Part shown: positions 1-7,607 of the stretch, piece by piece
How the letters are laid out: the number at the start of each line of letters is the position of its first letter
Position numbering within the stretch: position 1 is the stretch's first letter
Assembly (NCBI GenBank): GCA_905198125.1
Contig: CAJKBH010000059.1
Span: 1 to 9,228, forward strand
DNA length: 9,228 bases
From: an uncultured Porphyromonadaceae bacterium
Lineage (GTDB): Bacteria; Bacteroidota; Bacteroidia; Bacteroidales; Muribaculaceae
Reading direction: 5' to 3'
Position numbers and translations under genes: made by a program
The notes under the pieces: model-generated
Seen by the model: only the letters and a program-made list of their open reading frames with translations
What the model was told of the DNA's origin: nothing
The model's database searches: none

Positions 1-1
1 C

Positions 2-274
2 CGCACCAAGATGCTGGAGGCCGGCTTCGACATCAAGCCGACTCAGAGCGCCATCTGCGCCGTGATGCTGTATGACGCGAAGCTGAGCCAGGACTTTGCA
101 GCCGAGATGCAGAAAGAGGGCATCTATGTGACGGGATTCTACTATCCCGTCGTGCCGAAGGGGGAGGCCCGCATCCGCGTACAGCTCAGCGCGGCTCACA
201 ACCGCGAGCAACTGGACCGCGCCATCAACGCTTTCATCAAGGTGGGCAAGAAGTTAGGAGTGCTGAAGGGCTGA
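2..274 (+). CDS. kbl: Glycine C-acetyltransferase (2-amino-3-ketobutyrate CoA ligase), C-terminal part
   Basis: Only the last 90 residues are present; the gene begins left of the window. The enzyme is a cytoplasmic PLP-dependent alpha-oxoamine synthase that cleaves 2-amino-3-oxobutyrate with CoA to glycine and acetyl-CoA, the second step of threonine breakdown after threonine dehydrogenase. The family's C-terminal signature is plain: FAAEMQKEGIYVTGF, then YPVVPKGEARIRVQLSAAH, nearly the same as I recall for E. coli Kbl (QKEGIYVTGF, YPVVPKGQARIR, SAAH), ending in a helix with GKKLGVLKG. The PLP lysine lies in the missing part. The reading frame is open from base 2, with base 1 ending the previous codon, so the ATG at 11 is internal and not a start. 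The gene converges on the porin gene and is followed by an intrinsic terminator. An upstream threonine dehydrogenase partner is plausible but outside the window. Confidence 0.95.
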   Translation, partial: RTKMLEAGFDIKPTQSAICAVMLYDAKLSQDFAAEMQKEGIYVTGFYYPVVPKGEARIRVQLSAAHNREQLDRAINAFIKVGKKLGVLKG

Positions 275-339
275 AAGCGCTGTCGCTGAAGCTCCAGCCC
301 GGAACAAAACCGCCTGGAACATAAGAAATTGGAATCAAG

Positions 340-370
340 GCGAAGTGGCTGAAAGGCCGCTTCGCTTTTT
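340..370 (+). terminator. Intrinsic terminator of kbl
   Basis: A 10-bp stem pairs GCGAAGTGGC (340-349) with GCCGCTTCGC (356-365), with one T-G wobble, around the loop TGAAAG, and is followed by TTTTT (366-370). It sits 65 nt after the kbl stop. The T-run overlaps the stop codon of the convergent porin gene (369-371). The other strand has no T-run after the stem, so it should act mainly on + strand transcripts. Confidence 0.88.
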
Positions 371-2426
371 AATTTGCGAAGTCGACAGAGAGGCCGAAGC
401 GGAACTCGCGGGGATTGACGGGATAGCCGGGCATCGAGAAGTAGTTGCGGCCGAACCAGTTCTGATTCACGTGGCTGCATAGCACGAAAAAGCGGGTCTT
501 GGACAGCTTGAAGTTCAGATATGCGTTGCAGAAGGCGTAGTTGCCTACCCATGTGGGGGAGTCGCCCTGCACGTGGAAGGACATGGTGGCCGGCTGATAC
601 ATCATGCCGCGATACTTGGTGTAATAGTCGCAGTCAACGCCGAACTGCACGTGAAGCACCCTGGCAATCTTGAACTGCAGGAACATGTTGCTGTAAACGG
701 TCAGCACGGGCAGCGGCAGGCGCTTGCTGTCGGACGACATCTGATAGGTGATGCGGTTGTTCCAGTTCCAGATGCCGAACTTCAGCTTCTGGTCGAGGCG
801 TAGCGAAAGCACCTGCACGTGGCCGCCGAACTGCTCGGGTACGCCGGAGGCGTTGAAATACACCATGTTCTGCACGTTCTCGAAGTCAGCCGATATGTCG
901 GTCTTGGTCCATGGAATATGCAGATGACCTCCTACGCGGAACTTGCGTATCTTACCGAAATTATTGTCCCAGACGAAATGATTGCCTGAATAATGCTTCA
1001 GCGTCCAGTCCGGTTCCAGATTCTTGAAGAAGCCGTGTGCGCCTATTTCCACTGTATCCTTGCCGAGACGGAAGCGGGTGGTGATACGGCCACGTATGTC
1101 CATGTCGCCGATGGCGTCGCCTAACAGTCCGAACTTGGCGTCGGCGAAATATTTAAGGATCTTGCCTTTCTGCTTTTCAATGCGTCCGCTGATCCACAGC
1201 CTGTTGCGCTTGGCCGACGGATTGGCCTGAACGCCTTCGGGCAGCGGCGTCAGGTTCTGGCCCTCAGGGGGCAACAGGCCGTCCTCGCCGGGCTGGGGTA
1301 CCTTGAGCATGTACCAATATTTGTCGTATTCATACGTAGCCCATGCCGAGAGTCCGAATGGCGCCCATTTCTGGAAGCCTTCTATCATCTGTACGCCGAG
1401 GGTGTTGGCCACGGACATATACTTCGACTTGTCGTCTGTGTCGCCGTTGTTGAAATATGTATTTGGCCAGAAATCGCGTGCCGACGACGGGTCCCGGGCC
1501 AGCAGACGCCGGTTGTTGCGGTTATAGTCCAGCGAATAGATGAACTTGATTACAGGCACCAGTTCCTTGCGCTCCACTGTGTCCTCAGGCTGCGTTATGT
1601 CGCGGTAGAAGCCGACGCAGTATGCGTGGCTCATGTAGAATTCCTCGCCGTTCAGGATGTTGTGAACCTGCGACAGACGCACGGGAATGCTCTTGGGCTC
1701 GATCTCGTTGACGCCGCCCTGCACCTCGGCAGGGTTGGTGATGTACAGGTCGTTGGTGATACCGCCGTTCTCCTTGTTTACGTGGCGGTAATGGTTGAAC
1801 AGCATCTGCGTCTGATAGTGGTCGCCGGTGTAGTAGAAGTTCAGTCCGAAGTCCACTGCCTTTGCCGCCTGGTCGGTATATGAGCCTTTGGTATAGGGAT
1901 AGTCTATCCAGCCCCCGACGCCAATCTTGCGGTTGACGTTGCCGGCGAACACGCCGCGCAGAAAGTCGGTGCGCGACTCGCGGTCGAACGTCAGGTTGTA
2001 GGTCAGCAACGTCATGGGGATATAGACATTGTAGAACTTGGTCTTTTCCAGCGTGGGAATCCAGGGATTCAGGGCGTTGTTGAAGAAAAACTTATGATCG
2101 TCGGGCCGCTCGAAATAAAGCATGCTCAGGCCGGGACCGGACAGCTGGCCGGTGGTGGCGAAGGCATCGTAGGTCATCGAAGGGATGAACGTGCGCTGAT
2201 AGTTGTACATCAGCGTGTCCATCGTATTCGGCTGCCGTATGCCTAATTGAGTGTCGAGAGTCCATGCCGACCCGGGTTTATAGTATTTCTTGGTCTTGGT
2301 GTCGGAGCCTTTGTCCATTTTCTGGTTCTGGGCGCCGACAGCAAGGGGCAGACAGAACATGACAAGGAGTGCGGCCAGAAAGGCCACACTCCTTTTATGT
2401 ATTGATGTCAAATTATTTGCTAACAC
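369..2426 (-). CDS. Putative outer-membrane porin (Porin_10 family)
   Basis: A protein of 685 aa that I recognise as the large 'putative porin' family common in Bacteroidales, expected to form a beta-barrel in the outer membrane; its substrate is unknown. The N-terminus is a signal peptide: basic HKR (10-12), a hydrophobic core (about 14-30), and a likely signal peptidase I site after A32 (VGA|Q). The rest is rich in alternating aromatic/polar stretches with many Tyr, Phe, Trp and Asn, as in barrel strands, and lacks long hydrophobic helices. The C-terminus is FGLSVDFAN. The start is uncertain. The GTG at 2426 begins almost at the predicted transcription start of the promoter at 2431-2462, so the TTG at 2411 (codon 6, giving a 28-residue presequence TSIHKRS...) may be the real start. 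The next ATG (residue 23) falls inside the signal peptide. It is transcribed separately from the upstream operon. Confidence 0.88.
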   Translation of the reverse strand: MLANNLTSIHKRSVAFLAALLVMFCLPLAVGAQNQKMDKGSDTKTKKYYKPGSAWTLDTQLGIRQPNTMDTLMYNYQRTFIPSMTYDAFATTGQLSGPGLSMLYFERPDDHKFFFNNALNPWIPTLEKTKFYNVYIPMTLLTYNLTFDRESRTDFLRGVFAGNVNRKIGVGGWIDYPYTKGSYTDQAAKAVDFGLNFYYTGDHYQTQMLFNHYRHVNKENGGITNDLYITNPAEVQGGVNEIEPKSIPVRLSQVHNILNGEEFYMSHAYCVGFYRDITQPEDTVERKELVPVIKFIYSLDYNRNNRRLLARDPSSARDFWPNTYFNNGDTDDKSKYMSVANTLGVQMIEGFQKWAPFGLSAWATYEYDKYWYMLKVPQPGEDGLLPPEGQNLTPLPEGVQANPSAKRNRLWISGRIEKQKGKILKYFADAKFGLLGDAIGDMDIRGRITTRFRLGKDTVEIGAHGFFKNLEPDWTLKHYSGNHFVWDNNFGKIRKFRVGGHLHIPWTKTDISADFENVQNMVYFNASGVPEQFGGHVQVLSLRLDQKLKFGIWNWNNRITYQMSSDSKRLPLPVLTVYSNMFLQFKIARVLHVQFGVDCDYYTKYRGMMYQPATMSFHVQGDSPTWVGNYAFCNAYLNFKLSKTRFFVLCSHVNQNWFGRNYFSMPGYPVNPREFRFGLSVDFAN

Positions 2427-2430
2427 GGTG

Positions 2431-2462
2431 CAAAGTTAATGAAAAACTCTTCCCCGCGCAAA
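2431..2462 (-). promoter_or_regulatory. Bacteroidetes-type promoter of the porin gene
   Basis: Read on the minus strand, TTTG (2462-2459) is followed after 20 nt by TAACTTTG (2438-2431). This is an exact match to the -33 TTTG / -7 TAnnTTTG pattern known for the Bacteroidetes primary sigma factor. The transcription start should fall at about 2423-2428, right at the GTG codon at 2426. Confidence 0.75.
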
Positions 2463-2503
2463 TTTTTAGTCTCCTTGCTGATACAAGACTACGGCTGTGC
2501 CGG

Positions 2504-4030
2504 TTATCCTATCTGATGCACGGGGCGCAGCAGGTCGTTGACGGTCTTGACGGGGTTGAATGTCTCTGCGGGCACCTCGATAAATATGGTGTTCCAGTCC
2601 GACATGGCGCCGTTCCAGAGACCCGGCAGCTCCAGTGCCTTGATGTCCACGCCCTCGCGGCTCTTTTCGGAGATGAAGCCGGTGGCCTTGTCCACATACT
2701 TGGTGAGGTCGAATTTCTTGCCTGTCCAGTCCTTGGTGCACACAGCTAAGTCAACGGGATTGAAGTGCGTGGCATTGGCCATCATTTCCTTCTGCGCCTT
2801 GTCGGCCATATTGATCTGAGTCGATTCAAGAATCTGGGGGCTTACGGTGCCGTCCTGGTTATATACGAGGTAGGGGCCTCCGCCGGGTTCCCCTTCGTTG
2901 CGCACCATGCCGGCCACGCGGAAGGGACGGTTCAGCTTGGAATAGATATATTCGGCCTTCTGTTCGGGCGTCATCCTGTCGGCCTCGTCGTGGGTGATGC
3001 ACAGCACCTCGCGCATGAACTTCAGCATCGTGTCGAGCTCCTGCTCGGTGGGCTTGCCCTGACGGATGGCGCGGCAATACTCGTCGGCGCGTTTCTTGAC
3101 GCCAACCAGGGTACCTCCCAGCACCTTCTTATACTGTATGGTGACAGGACGGTGCAGGTCGGGCACCACGTTGTCGATGTTCTTGATGAAAATCACGTCG
3201 GCGTCGAGGTCGTTCAGGTTCTCGATCAGCGCGCCGTGACCGCCGGGACGGAAGAACAGCCTGCCATCCTCGCGGTAGGGGGTGTTGTCCATGTTTGCGG
3301 CTACGGTGTCGGTGCTGGGTTTCTGCACCGAGTATGTTATCTCGTACTTGACGCCGTAGAACATTGCCAGGACTTTGGCGGCTTCCTCCACCTTAAGCTT
3401 GACGAGGGGCCGATGGTCCTCGGAAACGGTGAAATGCACGCGCACCAGTCCGTTCTTGTCGGCGGCGTACTGGGCGCCTTCGGCCAGATGCTCCTCGAGC
3501 GAGGTGCGCGAGTCGCCGATTATCTTGTGGAACTGCAGCAGCGCCTTGGGGAGCTTGCCATAGTTCAGGCCCTCCTTCTCGACCAAGGCGCGGGCAACGT
3601 CCTCATAGCGTTTTTCGTCAATGAGGGTCAGCGCGCTCTTGCCGTACAGACGCACGCAGGCGCTGTTCAGCATGGGGAAGAAAGCGAACTTGCCGATATT
3701 GTCGAAGAATGTCTTCATGAAGTCGTCCTTCGACAGTTTGCCGTGGTCGTTGATGAAAGCGAACACGTTCTTGAACATACGCGAGGCGGCGCCGCTGGCC
3801 GGCACCATCTTGAGCACCGATCCGCCGCCGGCGCGATACTCGTCCCATATCTTGACGCTGCCGGCCGCTGCCTCCTGCGAGAGCACGGCGATGCCGTGGC
3901 CCGGCGTGGCCGGTGCCTCTATATTGAGCCAGGGAAAGCCCTTGGCGATCATGTCCAGCTGCTCCTGAAGTTGCCCGGGTGTGATACCCTTCTTTTCGAG
4001 CAATTCGATGTCTACGTTCTCGAGTTTCAT
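2504..4030 (-). CDS. DUF4301 family protein
   Basis: A protein of 508 aa that I recognise as the Bacteroidetes DUF4301 family; no function is established to my knowledge. It has no signal peptide or membrane segment, so it is probably cytoplasmic. Two motifs stand out. The first is a glycine-rich loop, KMVPASGAASRMFK (74-87). The second is RPGGHGALIENLNDLDADVI (261-280), followed by IKNIDNVVPD (282-291). In that order they resemble UDP-sugar pyrophosphorylases: the GGxGTR-type nucleotide loop, the P-x-G-x-G-x-L motif, and a late 'DN' pair that binds metal or sugar phosphate. I infer a possible nucleotidyltransferase fold and do not claim the activity. It is the last gene of the putative four-gene operon, 40 nt after guaD, starting at an ATG with an AT-rich leader. 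No convincing terminator follows: a short imperfect hairpin at 2468-2490 lacks a T-run. Confidence 0.88.
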   Translation of the reverse strand: MKLENVDIELLEKKGITPGQLQEQLDMIAKGFPWLNIEAPATPGHGIAVLSQEAAAGSVKIWDEYRAGGGSVLKMVPASGAASRMFKNVFAFINDHGKLSKDDFMKTFFDNIGKFAFFPMLNSACVRLYGKSALTLIDEKRYEDVARALVEKEGLNYGKLPKALLQFHKIIGDSRTSLEEHLAEGAQYAADKNGLVRVHFTVSEDHRPLVKLKVEEAAKVLAMFYGVKYEITYSVQKPSTDTVAANMDNTPYREDGRLFFRPGGHGALIENLNDLDADVIFIKNIDNVVPDLHRPVTIQYKKVLGGTLVGVKKRADEYCRAIRQGKPTEQELDTMLKFMREVLCITHDEADRMTPEQKAEYIYSKLNRPFRVAGMVRNEGEPGGGPYLVYNQDGTVSPQILESTQINMADKAQKEMMANATHFNPVDLAVCTKDWTGKKFDLTKYVDKATGFISEKSREGVDIKALELPGLWNGAMSDWNTIFIEVPAETFNPVKTVNDLLRPVHQIG

Positions 4031-4070
4031 TGTATTATAGTGTTATTGATAATATTCTTCTAAATTTCTG

Positions 4071-4550
4071 CTAATATTTGATTTTGTCGGCGGTCTGCGC
4101 CCATTTCTCAAACGCCTTGATGGTCTCGCTGCCGTCCACGTGTATGGCGGGGAGTTCGCGCTTCTCGCGTTGCTTGGCCAGTTCCTCGTAAATGAAGTTG
4201 TCGCTGAAGTCGATTGCGGCGGCATCTTCCTTGGTGTTGCCGAAGTAAATCTTCTTCACACCGGCCCAATAGAGGGCTGACAGACACATGGGGCATGGCT
4301 CGCAGCTGCTGTACACGGTGCAGCCGGTCAGCCTGAACGATTTCAGCCGGGAGCATGCGTGGCGTATGGCGTTCACTTCGGCGTGGGCCGTGGGGTCGTT
4401 GTCGAGGGTCACCGAGTTCACGCCTGTGGCCACTACCTCGTCGTCGCGCACTATGACGGCGCCGAACGGTCCGCCGCCCGCATCGATGTTGTCATACGAC
4501 AGCTGTGCCGCCATATCCATGTATTTGGGATTATAGTCTGTATTGTTCAT
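4071..4550 (-). CDS. guaD: Nucleoside/nucleobase deaminase, GuaD-like guanine deaminase
   Basis: A cytoplasmic zinc deaminase of 159 aa, the usual length for this branch of the cytidine-deaminase fold. The zinc site is complete: HAE (His56, with Glu58 as proton shuttle) and PCPMC (Cys86, Cys89). It resembles the Bacillus subtilis guanine deaminase more than tRNA adenosine deaminase TadA. Shared features are GGGPFGAVIV (25-34), Asn45 before NDPTAHAE, SCEPCPMCL.A.YWA, the D.FIYEE stretch (Asp117), and a C-terminal Tyr159, which in the B. subtilis enzyme belongs to the substrate pocket. The expected reaction is guanine to xanthine plus ammonia. A different base, such as another aminopyrimidine or triazine, cannot be excluded. 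It sits 12 nt after the lipoprotein gene and 40 nt before the DUF4301 gene, so cotranscription is likely. Downstream of a (p)ppGpp synthetase, a role in guanine disposal fits, but that is inference. Confidence 0.85.
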   Translation of the reverse strand: MNNTDYNPKYMDMAAQLSYDNIDAGGGPFGAVIVRDDEVVATGVNSVTLDNDPTAHAEVNAIRHACSRLKSFRLTGCTVYSSCEPCPMCLSALYWAGVKKIYFGNTKEDAAAIDFSDNFIYEELAKQREKRELPAIHVDGSETIKAFEKWAQTADKIKY

Positions 4551-4562
4551 AGTATCATCAGA

Positions 4563-5318
4563 TTATTTCTGTTGTTGGTCCTGAGTGCCGGTGCTGCGGT
4601 CTATGTGTCGGCGCAGCAGGTCGATCTTGCGCGACAGCATGGGTATGCGGCGCTCCATGGCGTTCATATCGCGCTGCGAGGCGTAAAGTTCGTAGGTGGC
4701 CATTATCATCTTGCTGTAATCCAGGGGCATCTTCCATGAAGCGACAGGGCCGTTGTTGACGAACGTCACGGTGATGTCGTTCAGCTGGTTGTCGGCTATG
4801 AGATGACCGATGCTGTCTGCTGCGGTGCCGGTGAACATCACCACGTTAAGGTTGCCGGCCATATAGTTCAGGGCCTGGTCGGCCGGCACTATATCCGATG
4901 TGGCCGAAACCGACGGAGCCGTGACCGTGATGCTGTTGAAACGCTTGCCGCTGCATGCCGCCACAAGCTCGAACTGGCCGTTTTCGGCCAGGCGTGCCAT
5001 AAGCGATGTGGAGGCTGGAGGATATTTCCCCTTGAAGGGAGTGTAGATCATGTATGGAGCGGCCTCGCGTTCGTTGGCCACGGTGGTGAAGTCGCGCAGC
5101 CATACATCCTGCCGCTCGCGCAGCATGGCGATGTTGCTGTTGCAGGAGTCAATCTCGGCTTTCAACGCCGTTACGGAATCCTGCAGGCTCTGCGCATAGT
5201 CGGCGCGAGTCTTCCCGGCATTGTCCTTCTTGCCCGAGCAGGCGCAGAGGCCGGGCAGCATCACAGCCGCGGCGATGACCGAGGCGATAAGTCCGGTATG
5301 TCTTTTAATTCTTTTCAT
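4563..5318 (-). CDS. Putative lipoprotein with two coiled-coil segments, unknown function
   Basis: A protein of 251 aa that I do not recognise as a named family. It has a basic N-terminus (MKRIKRH), a hydrophobic stretch (10-24) and a lipobox-like LCAC ending at Cys27, followed by SGKKD. This predicts a lipid-anchored, exported protein; the Cys at position -2 of the lipobox is a little unusual. A predicted helix at about 38-70 (SLQDSVTALKAEIDSCNSNI) and another at about 203-240 (ASQRDMNAMERRI, then RKIDLLRRHI) have coiled-coil character and flank a mixed alpha/beta middle (about 88-195). The C-terminus is polar and Gln-rich. It starts 41 nt after the synthetase stop with an AT-rich leader and lies 12 nt before guaD, so it is probably in the same operon. 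A periplasm-facing protein between two cytoplasmic enzymes suggests either mixed operon content or an envelope-linked role that cannot be read from the sequence. Confidence 0.82.
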   Translation of the reverse strand: MKRIKRHTGLIASVIAAAVMLPGLCACSGKKDNAGKTRADYAQSLQDSVTALKAEIDSCNSNIAMLRERQDVWLRDFTTVANEREAAPYMIYTPFKGKYPPASTSLMARLAENGQFELVAACSGKRFNSITVTAPSVSATSDIVPADQALNYMAGNLNVVMFTGTAADSIGHLIADNQLNDITVTFVNNGPVASWKMPLDYSKMIMATYELYASQRDMNAMERRIPMLSRKIDLLRRHIDRSTGTQDQQQK

Positions 5319-5359
5319 CGTATAGTAATTTCTATTCTATATGTAATAACGCCGTGAGG

Positions 5360-7567
5360 CTACATTCTGATTGCATCCTTCACGCCTTTCACACCTTTTA
5401 TTTTCTTTAGTATGGATGTCAGCTGACGGTTGTCGACCACGCCCACCACCAGGAAGCCCTGGAACATGCCGTCGTTGGAGTCGATCGAAATGTTGCGGAG
5501 CACGGCACCCTGCTCGTGCGAGATGATGCCGGTGATGTTCGCCACGATGCCGATGTCGTCGTTGCCGATTACGCGTATGGTGGCGGGCAGCACGTTTCCG
5601 GTCTTGCCGCTCCATGTGGCGTTGATGAGACGGTAAGGGTAACGTTCCTTGATGTTGGCGGCGTTGGGGCAGTCCTCCTTGTGTATCTTGACGATGCCGT
5701 CCGACGATATGAACCCGAACACGCGGTCGCCGTATATAGGGTTGCAGCACTTGGCAAACCGATAGCTCAAGCCGTTAATCGTCTTTTCGCCGATGGCCAG
5801 CACGTCATGGCTCTGCTGCTCGGTTTCGGCGGTGTTGATCCTGAATCCTTCGGCCGAGACGTGTTCTTCGGTATGCTCGCGGTTCAGCTCCTCGACGTAT
5901 GTGTTGAGGAAGCGCCCCGGGTCGATCTTGTCGGCCCCCATGTCGGCGAAGAATTCCAGATTGAACTTGTATCCCTGTTTTTTGATCAGCTTCATCATCA
6001 GGGTCTCGTCCAGTTCGATCTTACGGTTTTTGGCACGGCGCGTCAGAGCCTCGCGGCCGAGATCGGCCATTCGCTGCTTCTGCTCGTTGAGACACTGCTT
6101 TATCTTATTGCGGGCGCGCGCGGACTTGACAATCTGCAGCCACTCCAGGCGGGGTTCCTGATTGTTGCTGGTCAGAATCTCGACGGTGTCGCCGTTCTGT
6201 ATCTGATAGTTCAGTTTGCGGTGGGCGCCATTTATGATGGCACCGGTGCATTTTGCGCCCACATTGGTGTGGATATGGAATGCGAAATCAAGCACGGTGG
6301 CTCCGGCCGACAGGCGGAACAGGTCGCCCTTGGGCGTGAAGGCGAACACCTCCTTGGCCGTCGGGTCGAGGTTGATGTTGCGCATCAGCTGCATCGGGCC
6401 GGCCTCGGCAGTCTCCAGTATGTCGCGGATGTTGGCCATCCACTGGTCGGTGCTGTCGCCCTTCACCCCCTTGTAGCGCCAGTGGGCGGCAAGACCCTTT
6501 TCGGCCACAAGGTCCATGCGGCGGGTGCGGAACTGCACCTCCACCCATTTGTTGCCGGGACCCATCACGGTGGCGTGCAGCGACTCATAGCCGTTGCTCT
6601 TGGGCAGCGTGATCCAGTCTTTCATTCGTGCCGGGTTGGCCGTGTACATGTCCGCAAGGATGGCGTATGCCTTCCAGCAGTCGGTCTTCTCGCGGTCGCG
6701 TGGGGTGTCGATTATGACACGGATGGCGAATAGGTCGTAGATGCCCGGCAGGTCCACCTTCTGCTTCTTCATCTTGTTCCAGATGGAACTGATGGACTTG
6801 GTGCGCCCCTTGATCTCAAACTCGAAGTCCTCCTGCTCCAGACGTTTGCGCAGCGGTTCGATGAATTCCTTGATATATTGGTCGCGGCTTCGCTTGGTGG
6901 CGTTGAGTTTGTGGGCTATCTGGGTGTATATCTCGCGGTTGGTGTATTTCAGCGACAGGTCCTCCAGCTCTCCTTTTATCTTGTACAGGCCGAGACGGTG
7001 AGCCAACTGCGCGTAGAGATAGTTGGCCTCGAAAGCCACGTTGCGCACCCAGATGTCGTCGGGATGATGGTTGATGGAGCGCATAAGCACCAGGTTTTGC
7101 ACGATCATGACGATTATGACACGGATGTCGCGTGCCAGTGCCAGCATCAGGCCCCGGAAATTGTCCTGATTTGTGGCGTTGTTGCGGTTGCTGAATCGAG
7201 TCACGGCTTCTATGCCGGAAATGATGGAGAGTATGTCGTCGCCCCAGCGTTTCAGCACGAAGTCATCGTCTATGATTCCGGCATTGTGCATAGGTTGCAG
7301 CAAAATGGCTAACAGGATGTTGCGGTCGGGATCGACCATCTCGGCGAAAGTAACGGCCGAAAGGAGGGTCTGACGGCACAGGGGAAGGTTCTTGGCGTCG
7401 CGGGCCGGAAGTTTATGGCCGTATGCGTCGAGAGCAAGCGCTTCGATGTCGTGCATGTCTTCGGGCGAAAGGATGTCCGCGCCACGCCGGCGGAGGTCGT
7501 CGGCCAGTCGCAGGGTTTCTTTCAGCTCATCCGGAGTCAGTCGCAGGGTAATGTCAGTGTCGGTCAT
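5360..7567 (-). CDS. relA: Long RelA/SpoT-homologue (p)ppGpp synthetase with degenerate hydrolase domain
   Basis: A protein of 735 aa with the standard long-RSH order. The N-terminal HD-like domain (about 45-200) is degenerate: the catalytic His-Asp pair is Gln91-Pro92 (ILLQPMHNAG), the earlier metal His region reads PLCRQ (62-66), and the usual ADRLHN motif reads VQNLVL (156-161). The synthetase domain (about 230-390) is intact: GRTKSISSIWNKM (254-266), YDLFAIRVI with Asp278, RMKD (314-317), NGYESLH (325-331), and VEVQFRT with the catalytic Glu343. Next come TGS (about 405-467, FHIHTNVG), a Cys/His zinc-finger region (Cys607, Cys608, His629, Cys633) and ACT (about 661-735). The protein should make (p)ppGpp from GTP/GDP plus ATP on stalled ribosomes but not hydrolyse it. 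The RxKD motif is of the type usual in bifunctional enzymes, not the ExDD of E. coli RelA. It is the first gene of the operon; the ATG at 7567 follows a roughly 36-nt leader. Confidence 0.96.
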   Translation of the reverse strand: MTDTDITLRLTPDELKETLRLADDLRRRGADILSPEDMHDIEALALDAYGHKLPARDAKNLPLCRQTLLSAVTFAEMVDPDRNILLAILLQPMHNAGIIDDDFVLKRWGDDILSIISGIEAVTRFSNRNNATNQDNFRGLMLALARDIRVIIVMIVQNLVLMRSINHHPDDIWVRNVAFEANYLYAQLAHRLGLYKIKGELEDLSLKYTNREIYTQIAHKLNATKRSRDQYIKEFIEPLRKRLEQEDFEFEIKGRTKSISSIWNKMKKQKVDLPGIYDLFAIRVIIDTPRDREKTDCWKAYAILADMYTANPARMKDWITLPKSNGYESLHATVMGPGNKWVEVQFRTRRMDLVAEKGLAAHWRYKGVKGDSTDQWMANIRDILETAEAGPMQLMRNINLDPTAKEVFAFTPKGDLFRLSAGATVLDFAFHIHTNVGAKCTGAIINGAHRKLNYQIQNGDTVEILTSNNQEPRLEWLQIVKSARARNKIKQCLNEQKQRMADLGREALTRRAKNRKIELDETLMMKLIKKQGYKFNLEFFADMGADKIDPGRFLNTYVEELNREHTEEHVSAEGFRINTAETEQQSHDVLAIGEKTINGLSYRFAKCCNPIYGDRVFGFISSDGIVKIHKEDCPNAANIKERYPYRLINATWSGKTGNVLPATIRVIGNDDIGIVANITGIISHEQGAVLRNISIDSNDGMFQGFLVVGVVDNRQLTSILKKIKGVKGVKDAIRM

Positions 7568-7572
7568 TGTTA

Positions 7573-7590
7573 TCAGGTCAATTCCGCCAT
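7573..7590 (-). other. Five-codon mini-ORF in the synthetase leader
   Basis: On the minus strand the leader contains ATG GCG GAA TTG ACC TGA (peptide MAELT), with a TAA directly after the TGA and only 5 nt before the synthetase ATG. It is out of frame with the synthetase and starts about 13 nt from the predicted transcript end. It could couple or attenuate translation, or it may be chance. Confidence 0.3.
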
Positions 7591-7607
7591 TGGCGCGGTG
7601 TCTACTG

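Noticed and set aside
340..370. Bidirectional terminator serving the porin gene as well
   Set aside because: On the minus strand the sequence after the stem is CTTGATTCC, with no T-run, so only + strand use is supported.
2463..2503. Terminator after the DUF4301 gene
   Set aside because: The possible hairpin (AGTCTTG with CAAG..ACT, 2468-2490) has a bulge and is followed by A residues, not a T-run, on the transcribed strand.
2765..4063. A 432-codon open frame on the + strand opposite the DUF4301 gene
   Set aside because: It is a GC-rich antisense shadow of a clear coding gene, with low-complexity Val/Gly/His/Leu composition and no family motif.
5516..6733. A 405-codon open frame on the + strand opposite the (p)ppGpp synthetase
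   Set aside because: It is antisense to conserved synthetase, TGS and zinc-finger motifs; its composition is that of a mirror frame and it shows no recognisable domain.
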